Positions 1-8,705 of a stretch of 64,000 bases of DNA are shown piece after piece (the stretch's first letter is position 1; each line of letters starts with the position of its first letter). This DNA is from UBA2450 sp045226015 (GTDB lineage Bacteria; Bacillota_I; Bacilli_A; RFN20; CAG-826): positions 1 to 64,000 of the forward strand of contig JBGVBY010000008.1 in the NCBI GenBank assembly GCA_045226015.1, in the 5' to 3' direction. Made by a program: the position numbers and the translations under genes. The notes beneath the pieces were generated by a model. It saw only the letters and a program-made list of their open reading frames with translations, did no database searches and was not told the origin of the DNA.

Positions 1-72
1 TTAGAAGGAGATGTGACATTAGAAAGAAGGTTTAGAGATGAGCACCTACATTATAAAGTTGTCTTGGTTTAA
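1..72 (+). CDS. 3' end of a protein of unknown function (partial)
   Basis: An open frame enters from the left edge and ends in TAA at 70-72. The last 23 residues are visible and finish with HLHYKVVLV. That is too little to identify a family. The stop is followed directly by a strong hairpin terminator, which supports this as a real gene end rather than a chance frame. Confidence 0.5.
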   Translation, partial: LEGDVTLERRFRDEHLHYKVVLV

Positions 73-77
73 GACAT

Positions 78-126
78 AAAAAAGACCAGTTTTACCGCAA
101 AATACTGCAGAATTGCTGGTCTTTTT
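78..126. terminator. Bidirectional intrinsic terminator
   Basis: AAAAAAGACCAG (78-89) pairs with CTGGTCTTTTT (116-126). Flanking A and T tracts let it work on both strands, serving the partial gene on the left and the minus-strand exporter on the right. Confidence 0.8.
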
Positions 127-144
127 GATTATTCTTGAGCTAAT

Positions 145-1443
145 TCAGCTTTTTTTAATTTCTCTCCTAAGGAACACTTTCTCCTCAACAAGTGATACTC
201 CCCAGTGAACAATATTTCCAACACCAAACATCACAATAATCATGTCCATCGTCATTACTACCGCACCGGTTTTATAGAGAATGAACCATATTCCGTAATA
301 GACGATGTTGCAGAACAATGAATTGATAGCGTTGTACTTGGTTTTGCCCATACCGACAAAAATTGCATCAGGTATTTGAGAGAATGCATAAGCGACATAG
401 AAGCCAAGATTCTTCACTACTATTTCAAAGATTCTTCCTGGATTATCCAATCCTTCAACGGTTCCAAAGAACCATTGATACGAAGGAATTAGAGCAAACC
501 AGACTATAAGAGTAAATGCTGTAATGGAATAGTAATTGATTTGCTTCAGCTTATATCCATCTGCACCTGCGTCTTTTCTAATAATTTCTACTAGACAGGT
601 GATTGGTATTAAGAGCCAACCCCAAATGAAATTGTTGGCAACCCAGTAATTGCCAGATTCACTGACTGCATTGACTAATTTACAAATCATCAAAGCATAG
701 ACAATGTTATCAATAAATTGTTGCCCACCAGCAAACAAGCCAACACGTCCCCAATCTTTAAGGTGAGGAAGGTCTTCTTTTGTAAATTTTCCTGGTCTTA
801 TTTGTTTAATAACTACAAGTAGAACAACAGCCAACACACCCATAATGCTGTTAGCGATGATATTACTAACTGCGATACCGTTAATGCCCATAGATGGAAT
901 TAGGGCAAAATCGGAGAGCAGAGCTAGTAATATTTTTGCGACTAAGAATGCATACATGTATCTTGATTTATCAATAACCAAGAACACAACACATGCATAA
1001 CTAAATACGATACCAACCATAAACGCTATTGTTTCTAAAGAAAGATAGCGAAATGCGGCAGCTACATCAATCTCATTCGGATTCATGTAGTTAATCATTC
1101 CAACCCCCCAAAAGAATGTGCCAATTGAGAATAAGGCATATAATCCGACAACAATAATTCCTAGTTTAAAGACTACTTTGTTGAAGTGCTCCTTTTTATA
1201 GGCCTTAGATAGCACCGAATACATTGGAACAATAAGAAAAGCACAGATTGTCTCATCAATGAGATCAAACCATTCCATTTGTCCGATGATATCTAATGCA
1301 CCTGGGTTGGTGTTAATTGTAATTAACTTAGTAATTACTGTTTGATAAATTGCTGGGACTAATGCAAGCAAGCATAGAGCTAGATACATCTTCCAGTCAA
1401 AAGTTTTAAATGTGGTCCACCACTGTTTAATTTTTGCTTTCAA
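145..1443 (-). CDS. MATE-type membrane exporter
   Basis: A 432-residue integral membrane protein with about twelve hydrophobic segments spread over its whole length, starting near residue 19. Length and overall pattern fit MATE/polysaccharide-flippase transporters, which export drugs or metabolites driven by Na+ or H+ gradients; the substrate cannot be read from sequence. The start codon is TTG at 1443, chosen because AGGAGG lies about nine bases upstream and no better ATG exists. That ribosome site can pair with GCCTC some 20 bases upstream, so translation may be controlled by the leader. The gene stands alone between two non-coding stretches. Assignment to MATE rather than another flippase family is by overall resemblance only. 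Confidence 0.6.
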   Translation of the reverse strand: MKAKIKQWWTTFKTFDWKMYLALCLLALVPAIYQTVITKLITINTNPGALDIIGQMEWFDLIDETICAFLIVPMYSVLSKAYKKEHFNKVVFKLGIIVVGLYALFSIGTFFWGVGMINYMNPNEIDVAAAFRYLSLETIAFMVGIVFSYACVVFLVIDKSRYMYAFLVAKILLALLSDFALIPSMGINGIAVSNIIANSIMGVLAVVLLVVIKQIRPGKFTKEDLPHLKDWGRVGLFAGGQQFIDNIVYALMICKLVNAVSESGNYWVANNFIWGWLLIPITCLVEIIRKDAGADGYKLKQINYYSITAFTLIVWFALIPSYQWFFGTVEGLDNPGRIFEIVVKNLGFYVAYAFSQIPDAIFVGMGKTKYNAINSLFCNIVYYGIWFILYKTGAVVMTMDMIIVMFGVGNIVHWGVSLVEEKVFLRREIKKS

Positions 1444-1550
1444 AATAAAAGCCTCCTATCTGCACCAAAATTAGAGGCAAGCATTCCACCCAATCTAACA
1501 AGGGGTAGGAGTAATCCCAAGTTAAAATTGCAAGGCCAATAATTTTAATA
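1444..1550 (-). promoter_or_regulatory. Structured leader that can hide the exporter's ribosome binding site
   Basis: Read on the minus strand, GCCTCTA pairs with TAGGAGGC (one bulged G), covering the Shine-Dalgarno of the exporter. A second hairpin, ACCC/GGGT, sits just upstream, and further G/C-rich blocks could pair alternatively. MATE genes are often under riboswitch control, but I could not match this leader to a known riboswitch class. Confidence 0.4.
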
Positions 1551-1741
1551 CCCTTATATTTTATCACATTGAAGAATCAAAGCTTCAAGAACAAAACATA
1601 AAACATGTTACCACTTACAACCCTAGATATAGGCTATCTCTTGGCATAATTACTTAATACAAAATGTATTAAGTAAAAGTGGTAGTCATGGGTCATGTCT
1701 TTACTCAAAAATATAGGTTTTTTATTAAAAATAAATGGGTT
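1551..1741. repeat. Gene-free stretch with nested inverted repeats
   Basis: TACTTAATAC (1651-1660) and GTATTAAGTA (1666-1675) form a perfect 10-bp stem with a 5-base loop. Around it, TACCACTT (1609-1616) pairs with AAGTGGTA (1677-1684), and AGATA/TATCT (1625-1639) forms a small inner stem. The whole can fold as a three-way junction on either strand. No coding region or tRNA was found here. Confidence 0.5.
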
Positions 1742-3079
1742 TTATTTCTTTAAAATCAAGCCAACGATTGTCTCCACGTGAAAACTTCTCGGGAACATGT
1801 CTACTGGTTGAACAGTTTGAATATCGTATTGCTTTGATAAGATTTCTAGGTCTCTTGCTAAAGTTGATGGTTCACAAGAAATGTACACGAGTTTCTTTGG
1901 TTTGATTTTAAGAATTGCATTTAAAAAATCTGGAGTGCTACCTTTTCTTGGCGGATCCATGATAACAACATCGAATTTGTTAAGAGTTTTGTTTATATAA
2001 TCAGTGCAGTCATCTTCAATAATTTCTATATTAGTAATGTTGTTAAGTTTAGCGTTGTTCTTTCCATTAATTACTGCGCTTCTTACTAGTTCAACGCTTG
2101 TAACTTTCTTGGCTTTTGTAGCCGCTAATAGTCCGATAGTGCAGACACCAGCGTAAGCGTCTAAGACAGTCTCGTTTTTTTGGATATCCGCTAAATCTAG
2201 TGCGGTTCCGTAGAGTTTTTGTACTTGGATTGGATTAACTTGGAAGAAGCTCTTGCTAGAAATATTAAATTTAAGTCCTAATATCTCATCAGTGATATAG
2301 CCTTTTCCGTATAGCGTTTTTTCACTTTCTCCTAAGATAACATTCGTGTCTCTTTTGTTAACGTTAAAGATAATAGTGGATATCTCTTTATGAATTGAAG
2401 TTAACTCTTTGACAAAGTTATTTCTTCCTGGGAATGTATCAATATTACTCACAAAGACCACCATGATTTCTTTAGTGGATAAGCTGGTTCTAATTAAGAC
2501 GTGTCTTATTATTCCTCTTCTTGTATCTTCATCGTATGGTTCAATACGATATTTCTCCATTAGATTTGCAATACTTTGAAGAATTGGAGCAGCATCTTTA
2601 GCCTCAATGTCACATTCTTTAATAGGAATAATCTTATGAGTATTTGCGCGATAAAAGCCATACACGACATGTCCTCTATCCTTACCAAAAGGAACTTGAA
2701 TTTTGTTGCGGTAGTGGTGAGGATCTTCCATAGGAATAACATCATTAACTTTGATGTTTTTTAGGTGTCCGATTCTCTTTAAATCCTCTTCGATTTTGTG
2801 CTTTTTATATTCAAGTTCATATTTATATTCAGCGTTTTGAAAAGTACATCCTCCACAGGCGGTAGAAACAGGACATTTTGGTTGAATGCGATAGGGCGAT
2901 TTAGTTAACAATTTAACTATCTTGCCATATGCGACCCCTTTTCTAGCGTAGGTAACTTCGATTTCTGCTTCTTCTCCTAAAAGCAAAGCGTCTACAAAAA
3001 TAACTCCGTAAACAGTCTTGATGACTCCTTTACCTTCACTTGATATATCAACACATTTACCTTTGATAATATTTTTCAT
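1742..3079 (-). CDS. rlmD: 23S rRNA (uracil-5-)-methyltransferase, RlmD/RlmCD type
   Basis: A 445-residue TrmA-family enzyme that methylates C5 of a uracil in 23S rRNA with S-adenosylmethionine. An N-terminal TRAM-like domain (about 1-60) is followed by iron-sulfur ligands Cys69, Cys75 and Cys78 (CGGC motif). The SAM site shows DAYAGVCTIGLL, and the catalytic end shows DPPRKG and the cysteine of LVYISCEPSTLARD. Gram-positive bacteria often use one such enzyme (RlmCD) for two uracils, so the exact site is not settled. There is no Shine-Dalgarno. A TATAAT box on the minus strand (3092-3087) lies 7 bases before the ATG, which suggests a leaderless message. Confidence 0.88.
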   Translation of the reverse strand: MKNIIKGKCVDISSEGKGVIKTVYGVIFVDALLLGEEAEIEVTYARKGVAYGKIVKLLTKSPYRIQPKCPVSTACGGCTFQNAEYKYELEYKKHKIEEDLKRIGHLKNIKVNDVIPMEDPHHYRNKIQVPFGKDRGHVVYGFYRANTHKIIPIKECDIEAKDAAPILQSIANLMEKYRIEPYDEDTRRGIIRHVLIRTSLSTKEIMVVFVSNIDTFPGRNNFVKELTSIHKEISTIIFNVNKRDTNVILGESEKTLYGKGYITDEILGLKFNISSKSFFQVNPIQVQKLYGTALDLADIQKNETVLDAYAGVCTIGLLAATKAKKVTSVELVRSAVINGKNNAKLNNITNIEIIEDDCTDYINKTLNKFDVVIMDPPRKGSTPDFLNAILKIKPKKLVYISCEPSTLARDLEILSKQYDIQTVQPVDMFPRSFHVETIVGLILKK

Positions 3080-3132
3080 TTACATCATTATATTTTAATG
3101 ATTATCGTTTTTCTATTCTTACTAATAAATGT

Positions 3133-3150
3133 TATAATCACATAGTGAGG
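3133..3150 (+). promoter_or_regulatory. Promoter -10 box and ribosome site of the lipoprotein gene
   Basis: TATAAT at 3133-3138 is followed by GTGAGG at 3145-3150, eight bases before the ATG at 3159, so the untranslated leader would be only about 15 bases. The start lies back to back with the rlmD promoter. Confidence 0.55.
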
Positions 3151-3158
3151 CCACTTAA

Positions 3159-3914
3159 ATGAAAAAAAATATATTGTTTCCATTAATTTTACTTTGTGGA
3201 TTATTAAGTGTTAGTTGTTCTAACAAAGACCCAATTTATGTTCCTATCACTCCAGAAGGTGGAGAACCTGGTGAACCTGGTGAACCAAGCGATCCGGTTG
3301 ATCCAGTTGAAGCCGAAACTTTTAAAGTGACTTTGGATTTCAGCAAATATGAATTTGAAGGTGGTTCAAAAGAAACAACTAATAGTAGTGTTGGTGATAA
3401 TCACATCATTCAAACAATTGGAAAGTTTTTATATGCTTCTGATGATAGTGGTGAAGATGTAGAGATTACTGCGATTAATGTTCCTGAGTCTTACGAGGGA
3501 TATATCGGTATCAAAAAACTTGAGTATGACGCGGGAACAGGGATTGATCCATTCACTATTTTCCAAATTTCTAGCGGCACTCAAAGTGGTTATATGAATA
3601 TCACATTAACTCATAAAATTGTTTCCGTTAAGATTACCGCTCAAGGATATTACAAGGCATTCGTCACTAAAGACTATAGTGATCCAAATAGTGAATATTA
3701 CACTGCTTATAGTGTTGATTTAGACACTACTTTTAAAGTTAATGGCGAATCTTGGGAACTTAAAGGTGCAGAATATGATGAAGAAGGCTATTTACAAATG
3801 CCTCCTATTGAAACTAAAGAGTTTGAACTAGGTACTACCGAGTTCTCTATTAGTGATGATGACTATTTAGGTAGAATTTTCATCCACTCAATTGAATTTA
3901 CATTAGAAAAATAA
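3159..3914 (+). CDS. Putative secreted lipoprotein, unknown function
   Basis: 251 residues with a basic start, a hydrophobic stretch (about 5-16) and Cys20 in the sequence SVSC, an imperfect lipobox because Ser rather than Leu sits at -3. A short linker rich in Gly-Glu-Pro and Asp-Pro-Val follows (about 30-48), then a beta-rich domain with no family I recognise. It ends three bases before the O-antigen-ligase-like gene and is surely co-transcribed with it. A similar pairing of a lipoprotein and such a membrane protein recurs at 60588-62841, in reverse order, hinting at a shared role in surface glycan handling (inference). Confidence 0.65.
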   Translation: MKKNILFPLILLCGLLSVSCSNKDPIYVPITPEGGEPGEPGEPSDPVDPVEAETFKVTLDFSKYEFEGGSKETTNSSVGDNHIIQTIGKFLYASDDSGEDVEITAINVPESYEGYIGIKKLEYDAGTGIDPFTIFQISSGTQSGYMNITLTHKIVSVKITAQGYYKAFVTKDYSDPNSEYYTAYSVDLDTTFKVNGESWELKGAEYDEEGYLQMPPIETKEFELGTTEFSISDDDYLGRIFIHSIEFTLEK

Positions 3915-3917
3915 TTT

Positions 3918-5348
3918 ATGATTAAAGTTAAAGAATTTATATCATCATTGAAACTCCGTTGGAGTGACCTATTTTTATTAATTGCGGCGGGTTCTTTCGC
4001 GTTTTTCGTTGGTTTAAGCCAAACATATATGGGTGAAATGGATCCTGCAAAGCTTAACATTCCAAACTGGATTGTTATTGTTTTGGGCGTACTTATGTGC
4101 GCCTCTTTTGGCGCCTACTTATATTACGAGTTAGGTGTACGTAAAGAAAAATACAATCGTTATATTTTAATGGGTGTTCTTTCACTCATTTTAATCAACA
4201 CGATTGTCATTATGGTGCAACCAGAATATTCCACTCAAGACGTTATCGTTAGATATCGTCCTGAAGACAATCCTCTTCCAGGAGTAGTGGGTAAATCTTA
4301 CTCAGTTTTACTTTATGTAAGTGTGATTCATAGATTCTTCTTTATGTTTGAATTAATTGGTACCTTATTACTAATTTATTCAGCCTTCTTTATTTTCTCA
4401 AAGAGAATTACAAGCCTTAAGTTTATTGAATGGCTTGGTTATGGAATCCTTTTAGTTGGCGTCTTCCTTGCTATTTATAGTTATGCGACTGAGGCATATA
4501 AGTATATTCAATTACCAAAGTTCTTGTTAGATAGAATTAGAGGTGTTGAGAGAAGCGATTTGCTATATGACTACACAGTTCAATCGTTCTTTGATCACCG
4601 CAATCCTCTTGGAATGACTTACATGTTGTGTATTATCTTCTGTTTTGTGGTGCATACATATCGTAAATATTGGTGGCATTACCTTGCGGTTGTCTTCTTC
4701 TTTATCAACCTTTGCTTCACTTTTAATAAGACAGGTTTGATTTTATCAGCCCTATTAATCCTTATTTATTGGGTATACCGTCTAATCATGACATTTAAAG
4801 AAAACAAGAAACGTAACACGATTGTTCTTTCTTGTATTGCCTTAGTGGTGTTTTTAGCGGTTCTTCTTATTGGAGTCCCTTATGTCAGTAAAGGAAAAGT
4901 GTTTGGAAAGATTTATGCTGTTATTAATGAATTCGCGTATGAAGGCGCAAGCTTAAAATATCGCGAATATATTTGGGATAACGCTTATCAGCTACTTAGA
5001 GATGGCTGGTGGGTTATTGGTAGAGGTTTTGGAATTATGAATGTTTTCCTTAAGCCAATGAACAATTATTCACATCAAGAACCTGTTATTCCTACACATT
5101 CTGGATATTTAAATGTTCTCGCAGAAGGTGGAATTATCTTCTTCTTAGCGTACCTACTCCTTATTGGATACGTGGGTTATGTTACTGTTAAGTGTTTCAA
5201 AAAAGATAAAGACTTAACTATTTCAATTTCTTTAGGCGTACTTGCTTTCTTACTATATTCATTTGTAGAAACAAATCATTATCTCATGTATTTATTTGCC
5301 TTCCCTCTTATGGTGTTATTTAACCAAAAAGAAAAAGAAGCTGAATAA
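3918..5348 (+). CDS. O-antigen ligase/polymerase-like membrane protein
   Basis: 476 residues with about eleven hydrophobic segments. Near the C-terminal third lies a large soluble loop with the pattern THSGYLNVLAEGG, which matches the conserved His and Glu region of the Wzy/WaaL (O-antigen ligase) superfamily. Such proteins join or polymerise lipid-linked glycans on the outer face of the membrane. The start at 3918 follows the lipoprotein stop by three bases with no ribosome site of its own, so translational coupling is likely. The glycan substrate is unknown, and in a Gram-positive the partner could be a wall polymer, a glycolipid or a protein. Confidence 0.75.
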   Translation: MIKVKEFISSLKLRWSDLFLLIAAGSFAFFVGLSQTYMGEMDPAKLNIPNWIVIVLGVLMCASFGAYLYYELGVRKEKYNRYILMGVLSLILINTIVIMVQPEYSTQDVIVRYRPEDNPLPGVVGKSYSVLLYVSVIHRFFFMFELIGTLLLIYSAFFIFSKRITSLKFIEWLGYGILLVGVFLAIYSYATEAYKYIQLPKFLLDRIRGVERSDLLYDYTVQSFFDHRNPLGMTYMLCIIFCFVVHTYRKYWWHYLAVVFFFINLCFTFNKTGLILSALLILIYWVYRLIMTFKENKKRNTIVLSCIALVVFLAVLLIGVPYVSKGKVFGKIYAVINEFAYEGASLKYREYIWDNAYQLLRDGWWVIGRGFGIMNVFLKPMNNYSHQEPVIPTHSGYLNVLAEGGIIFFLAYLLLIGYVGYVTVKCFKKDKDLTISISLGVLAFLLYSFVETNHYLMYLFAFPLMVLFNQKEKEAE

Positions 5349-5360
5349 TTTTACAAAGTA

Positions 5361-5392
5361 AAAAAAGAGACACAACCGCGTGTCTCTTTTAA
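5361..5392. terminator. Bidirectional terminator between two convergent genes
   Basis: AAAAGAGACAC (5363-5373) pairs with GTGTCTCTTTT (5380-5390). It serves the membrane protein on the plus strand and metG on the minus strand. Confidence 0.85.
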
Positions 5393-5393
5393 T

Positions 5394-6989
5394 TTATTTG
5401 TTTGAATTCATGAGTTCGTTGATGAACGGAACTTCAATGGTGGCGTCTAGTCTAGGGAATAGTGGATTTCCTTTAACCGTAACGTGATTATCTAATACGT
5501 TTTTGTTATTGATGTTCTTATAATCACTTTCTTCTACTGATAAGCCTAACAGTTCAAAGGCTTTATCACTCGCATCAACTAGAACTGGGTGATATAAGCG
5601 AGAGGCAACAAAGATGCTATAGGCGAGGTGATTCATCACACTAGCGAGTTCGTCTTTTTTAGACTCGTCTTTTGCTAAAGCCCATGGAGTGGTTTCATCG
5701 ATATATTTATTCGCTCGATTTACGAGTTCGTTTACGTAAGTAATCGCTTCAGTGATTCTTAAATCACCCATCGCGTTTTCATAATTTTTAATCGTGGAGT
5801 CCACTGTGGATTCAAGAGATCCATCAAATTCAGTTAATTGTCCTTTATATTCTGGGACAACTCCATTGAAGTATTTATGAATCATAGAGACTGTTCTATT
5901 AACAAGGTTTCCATAGGAATTTGCAAGATCCGCGTTAATTCTTTCAACGAATTGTTCTGGAGAGAATGAACCATCATTACCAAAGTTAATCTCTCTAGCG
6001 AGATAGTATCTCACTGCAGAGACTCCATAACGCTCCACAAGTGGATATGGATCAACAACATTGCCTTTAGATTTACTCATCTTGGAATCTTTCATCATAA
6101 GCAGACCATGGACGAATTCTCTATCTGGTTTTCTTAATCCTAAGGATTCAAGGAACATTGGCCAATAGATCGCGTGGAATCTAGTGATATCCGCGCCTAA
6201 TATATGGATGATTTCACAATCTTCATCTTCCCAATACTTCTTATATAAGGATTCATTGTCACTTCCATAACCTAACGCGCTTATGTAGTTTGTTAAGGCA
6301 TCAAGCCATACATAGACAACGTGTTTGTTGTTTTCTTTCACTGGGATACCCCAAGAGAAAGATGTTCTACTAACACATAAATCTTCAAGTCCTGGTTTGA
6401 TGAAGGTATTAATCATCTCGTTCTTTCTACTTTCAGGAACGAGGAATTTTGGATTATCTTCATAGAATTTTAGTAAAGAAGGTAAATATTTATTGGTTCT
6501 AAAGAAATATGCTTCTTCTTCCGCTCTTTGGACTTCTCTACCACAATCAGGACATACATGATTTGGTCCTGCTTGAGTGTCGGTCCAGAAAGCCTCGCAG
6601 TACTTACAGTACCAGCCCTCATATTTTCCTAAATATATATCGTCTTGTTTGAGCATTTTTGAGAATGCGTCTTGAACAACTTTGATATGACGATCTTGAG
6701 TAGTTCTAATAAAGTCGTCGTTAGAAATCTTTAGTAAGTCCCATAATTTGTAGAATCCTTCAACAATGTGATCAACAAATTCTTGTGGGGTTACTCCTGC
6801 TTCTAATGCGTTCTTTTCAATTTTTAATCCGTGTTCATCTGCGCCTGTAAGAAAGAAACATTCATATCCTCTTTCTCTTTTGGAACGGGCAAAGATGTCA
6901 GTTAAAGTAGTGCAGTAAGCATGTCCAATATGAAGCTTTGCACTTGGGTAATAGATTGGGGTTGTAATATAGAATCTCTTTTTAGACAT
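5394..6989 (-). CDS. metG: Methionyl-tRNA synthetase
   Basis: 531 residues. The enzyme charges tRNA-Met using ATP in the cytoplasm. The class I HIGH motif is at 20-23, the KMSKS motif follows near residue 300, and a zinc knuckle of two CxxC pairs (CKYC and CPDC) lies near 130-150. It lacks the C-terminal EMAP-like tRNA-binding domain seen in many MetG proteins, so it is the short form. AGGAGGC nine bases before the ATG at 6989 supports the start. It lies upstream of no other gene on its strand and ends at a shared terminator. Confidence 0.97.
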   Translation of the reverse strand: MSKKRFYITTPIYYPSAKLHIGHAYCTTLTDIFARSKRERGYECFFLTGADEHGLKIEKNALEAGVTPQEFVDHIVEGFYKLWDLLKISNDDFIRTTQDRHIKVVQDAFSKMLKQDDIYLGKYEGWYCKYCEAFWTDTQAGPNHVCPDCGREVQRAEEEAYFFRTNKYLPSLLKFYEDNPKFLVPESRKNEMINTFIKPGLEDLCVSRTSFSWGIPVKENNKHVVYVWLDALTNYISALGYGSDNESLYKKYWEDEDCEIIHILGADITRFHAIYWPMFLESLGLRKPDREFVHGLLMMKDSKMSKSKGNVVDPYPLVERYGVSAVRYYLAREINFGNDGSFSPEQFVERINADLANSYGNLVNRTVSMIHKYFNGVVPEYKGQLTEFDGSLESTVDSTIKNYENAMGDLRITEAITYVNELVNRANKYIDETTPWALAKDESKKDELASVMNHLAYSIFVASRLYHPVLVDASDKAFELLGLSVEESDYKNINNKNVLDNHVTVKGNPLFPRLDATIEVPFINELMNSNK

Positions 6990-7039
6990 AGCGAATGAGC
7001 CTCCTAAAATCTATGCGATAGTAATTATATACATTATTT

Positions 7040-7070
7040 ACGTAAAAGAAAACTGCTTATGAAGCAGTAT
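7040..7070 (-). terminator. Terminator of rpmE
   Basis: On the minus strand ACTGCTT, a short loop and AAGCAGT (plus-strand 7052-7068) are followed by TTTTCTTTT, placed just after the rpmE stop. Confidence 0.75.
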
Positions 7071-7076
7071 CTTTTT

Positions 7077-7280
7077 TTATTTAAGGCCGTATTTACGGTT
7101 GAATCTATCCACTCTACCATCAGCTTGAACGTATCTTTGTTTGCCAGTGTAGAATGGGTGGCAGTTGCTACATGTATCAACTCTAATTTCTTTTTCTGTG
7201 GAACCTGTTTCGAATGTGGCGCCGCAGCTAACACATGTAACTTTGCAACGATAATACTTTGGATGTATATCTTTTTTCAT
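7077..7280 (-). CDS. rpmE: 50S ribosomal protein L31, zinc-binding type
   Basis: 67 residues, typical for L31. Zinc ligands are visible as CVSC (Cys16, Cys19) and CSNC (Cys37, Cys40), followed by the family sequence HPFYTGKQ. Cys-containing L31 also acts as a zinc store in Bacillus, replaced by a Cys-free paralogue in zinc starvation; no such paralogue is in this window. GGAAGGAG precedes the ATG. The leader contains two similar blocks, CTTAGGCGAAG and CCTAGGCGGAAG, the second overlapping the ribosome site. This may be an L31-type autoregulatory leader, but I could not match a known one. Confidence 0.95.
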   Translation of the reverse strand: MKKDIHPKYYRCKVTCVSCGATFETGSTEKEIRVDTCSNCHPFYTGKQRYVQADGRVDRFNRKYGLK

Positions 7281-7473
7281 TTTGTTTCTCCTTCCGCCTA
7301 GGACATTACTTCGCCTAAGAAAGTTTGCTGTATAACTTTATCATAATATTAATGCTTTTAGCAAATATTAAAATTTTATTTGGAAAAAGTATGTATTCGT
7401 CTACATATTTTTGTTGTACATAAAAATATAAGTCGTTATTATATTGTTAGAATTTTAGGAAAGGAAAAATATA
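7281..7473. promoter_or_regulatory. Divergent control region of rpmE and the next membrane protein
   Basis: For the plus-strand gene, TTGTAC (7414-7419) and TATTAT (7437-7442) are spaced 17 bp apart and AGGAAAGGA lies before the ATG at 7474. For rpmE, a TTGCTA hexamer on the minus strand lies upstream of AT-rich sequence, but I could not fix its -10 box. Confidence 0.45.
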
Positions 7474-8616
7474 ATGGATTCAAGTAAGAAAACAAAAGTT
7501 TTAAACATTATTTTCACAATTGCGATTTTCGTGTTTACTACTTTTACATTTATCGCACTCTTCCTCCCTGTAGTCAAACAAACAGAAGCATATAACGGTG
7601 TTGTTGTTATGGAACAATCACGTGGTATTTTTGGTGCTAACGGTATTATGCAAGTTGTTACTGATTACATCGAGGCTATTACTGGTGAAGGAAGCGCTGA
7701 ATACATTGATGCAATGATTAAGAGCTTAATGGGCTGGATGGTTGTCCTTGTGATGTTTGTCGTTACAAGTATTATCATCACTGTTTACATGGTCTTTGTT
7801 ATCGTTAGAGGTGTTCAAGTACTTAAAGGAACTAGAGCAATTAAAGACTTATTTGCAAGTTACGCAAATATCGCATTCTCTTTCTTTGCTTATGTTATGG
7901 CTGTTTATCTCGTATTTTGGGAGAAATCAACAGTTACTGATGGCTTTATCACAGTTACAGGCACTGTCGGATTAGCTTCCGGAACAAGCATGGGCTTAAT
8001 CTTCAGCCTTCTTGGCGCTACTATTCTTATTGCTAGTATCTTCTTATATAAGAATGAAAAGCCACTTATTACAAAGATCTTCAGTGCAGTTATCGCTACT
8101 ATTGGAACAGTTTTATTATCATTCATGTTCATCAGTGGTATTAATGATGGATTAGGTACACAAGTTACAGTCTTTAACATCGTTAGAGATTTACCATCAA
8201 TGTTCAAAGACAGCGGTGACAATCCACAATCACTTGCTAACACAATTATGTTGTTCTATGGATCTTTATTCACATTCGTCTTTGCTGTTGTTGGTGTTGG
8301 CTTTGTCAAAAATCTCGTTTTTGAAGCCCTTGAACTCAACGAAGAAAGATATAAGAGAGTCAATAGACCATACGTCCCAGAAAGCAAAGCAATGGTATTT
8401 GCAATTCTTGCCTTCATCTTTGCCGGTATTGGATATCTAGTTTGTACAATCATGTACTGCGGTGTCTTCTCTAATGCGACACGTTCATACCATGTTGGTA
8501 CAATGCCAGTTCTTGCTTTCATCTTCTTATTCATCTTATTAGGACTCGCTATTGCCAATAAAGCAATTTCAGGTAGTAAAGCACCTAAAAAAGAAGCTGA
8601 ACCAAAAGCTGAATAA
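7474..8616 (+). CDS. Multi-pass membrane protein, unknown function
   Basis: 380 residues with about nine hydrophobic segments. The first (about 12-32) is followed by a roughly 50-residue loop that contains the sequence TEAYNGVVVMEQSRGIFG. The C-terminus is a short charged tail rich in Lys, Glu and Pro. I do not recognise a family. A well-formed promoter, a ribosome site and a following terminator make this an independent single-gene unit. The next gene is also a small membrane protein of unknown role, but it has its own promoter. Confidence 0.7.
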   Translation: MDSSKKTKVLNIIFTIAIFVFTTFTFIALFLPVVKQTEAYNGVVVMEQSRGIFGANGIMQVVTDYIEAITGEGSAEYIDAMIKSLMGWMVVLVMFVVTSIIITVYMVFVIVRGVQVLKGTRAIKDLFASYANIAFSFFAYVMAVYLVFWEKSTVTDGFITVTGTVGLASGTSMGLIFSLLGATILIASIFLYKNEKPLITKIFSAVIATIGTVLLSFMFISGINDGLGTQVTVFNIVRDLPSMFKDSGDNPQSLANTIMLFYGSLFTFVFAVVGVGFVKNLVFEALELNEERYKRVNRPYVPESKAMVFAILAFIFAGIGYLVCTIMYCGVFSNATRSYHVGTMPVLAFIFLFILLGLAIANKAISGSKAPKKEAEPKAE

Positions 8617-8631
8617 TTTGAACTAAACATA

Positions 8632-8667
8632 AAAATTGGGGCGTTAATTGTAGCGTCCCATTTTTTA
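8632..8667 (+). terminator. Intrinsic terminator
   Basis: TGGGGCG pairs with GCGTCCCA (one G-U pair), followed by six T residues. Confidence 0.75.
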
Positions 8668-8674
8668 TTTGCTA

Positions 8675-8698
8675 TATAATAAATTTATACAAAGGAGA
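8675..8698 (+). promoter_or_regulatory. -10 box and ribosome site of the small membrane protein gene
   Basis: TATAAT at 8675-8680 and AAAGGAG about seven bases before the ATG at 8706. Confidence 0.6.
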
Positions 8699-8705
8699 TT
8701 TTTTC

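Noticed and set aside
2576..2764. Open frames on the strand opposite rlmD and similar frames opposite other genes
   Set aside because: No ribosome sites, no family features and they mirror the coding frame of well-identified genes.
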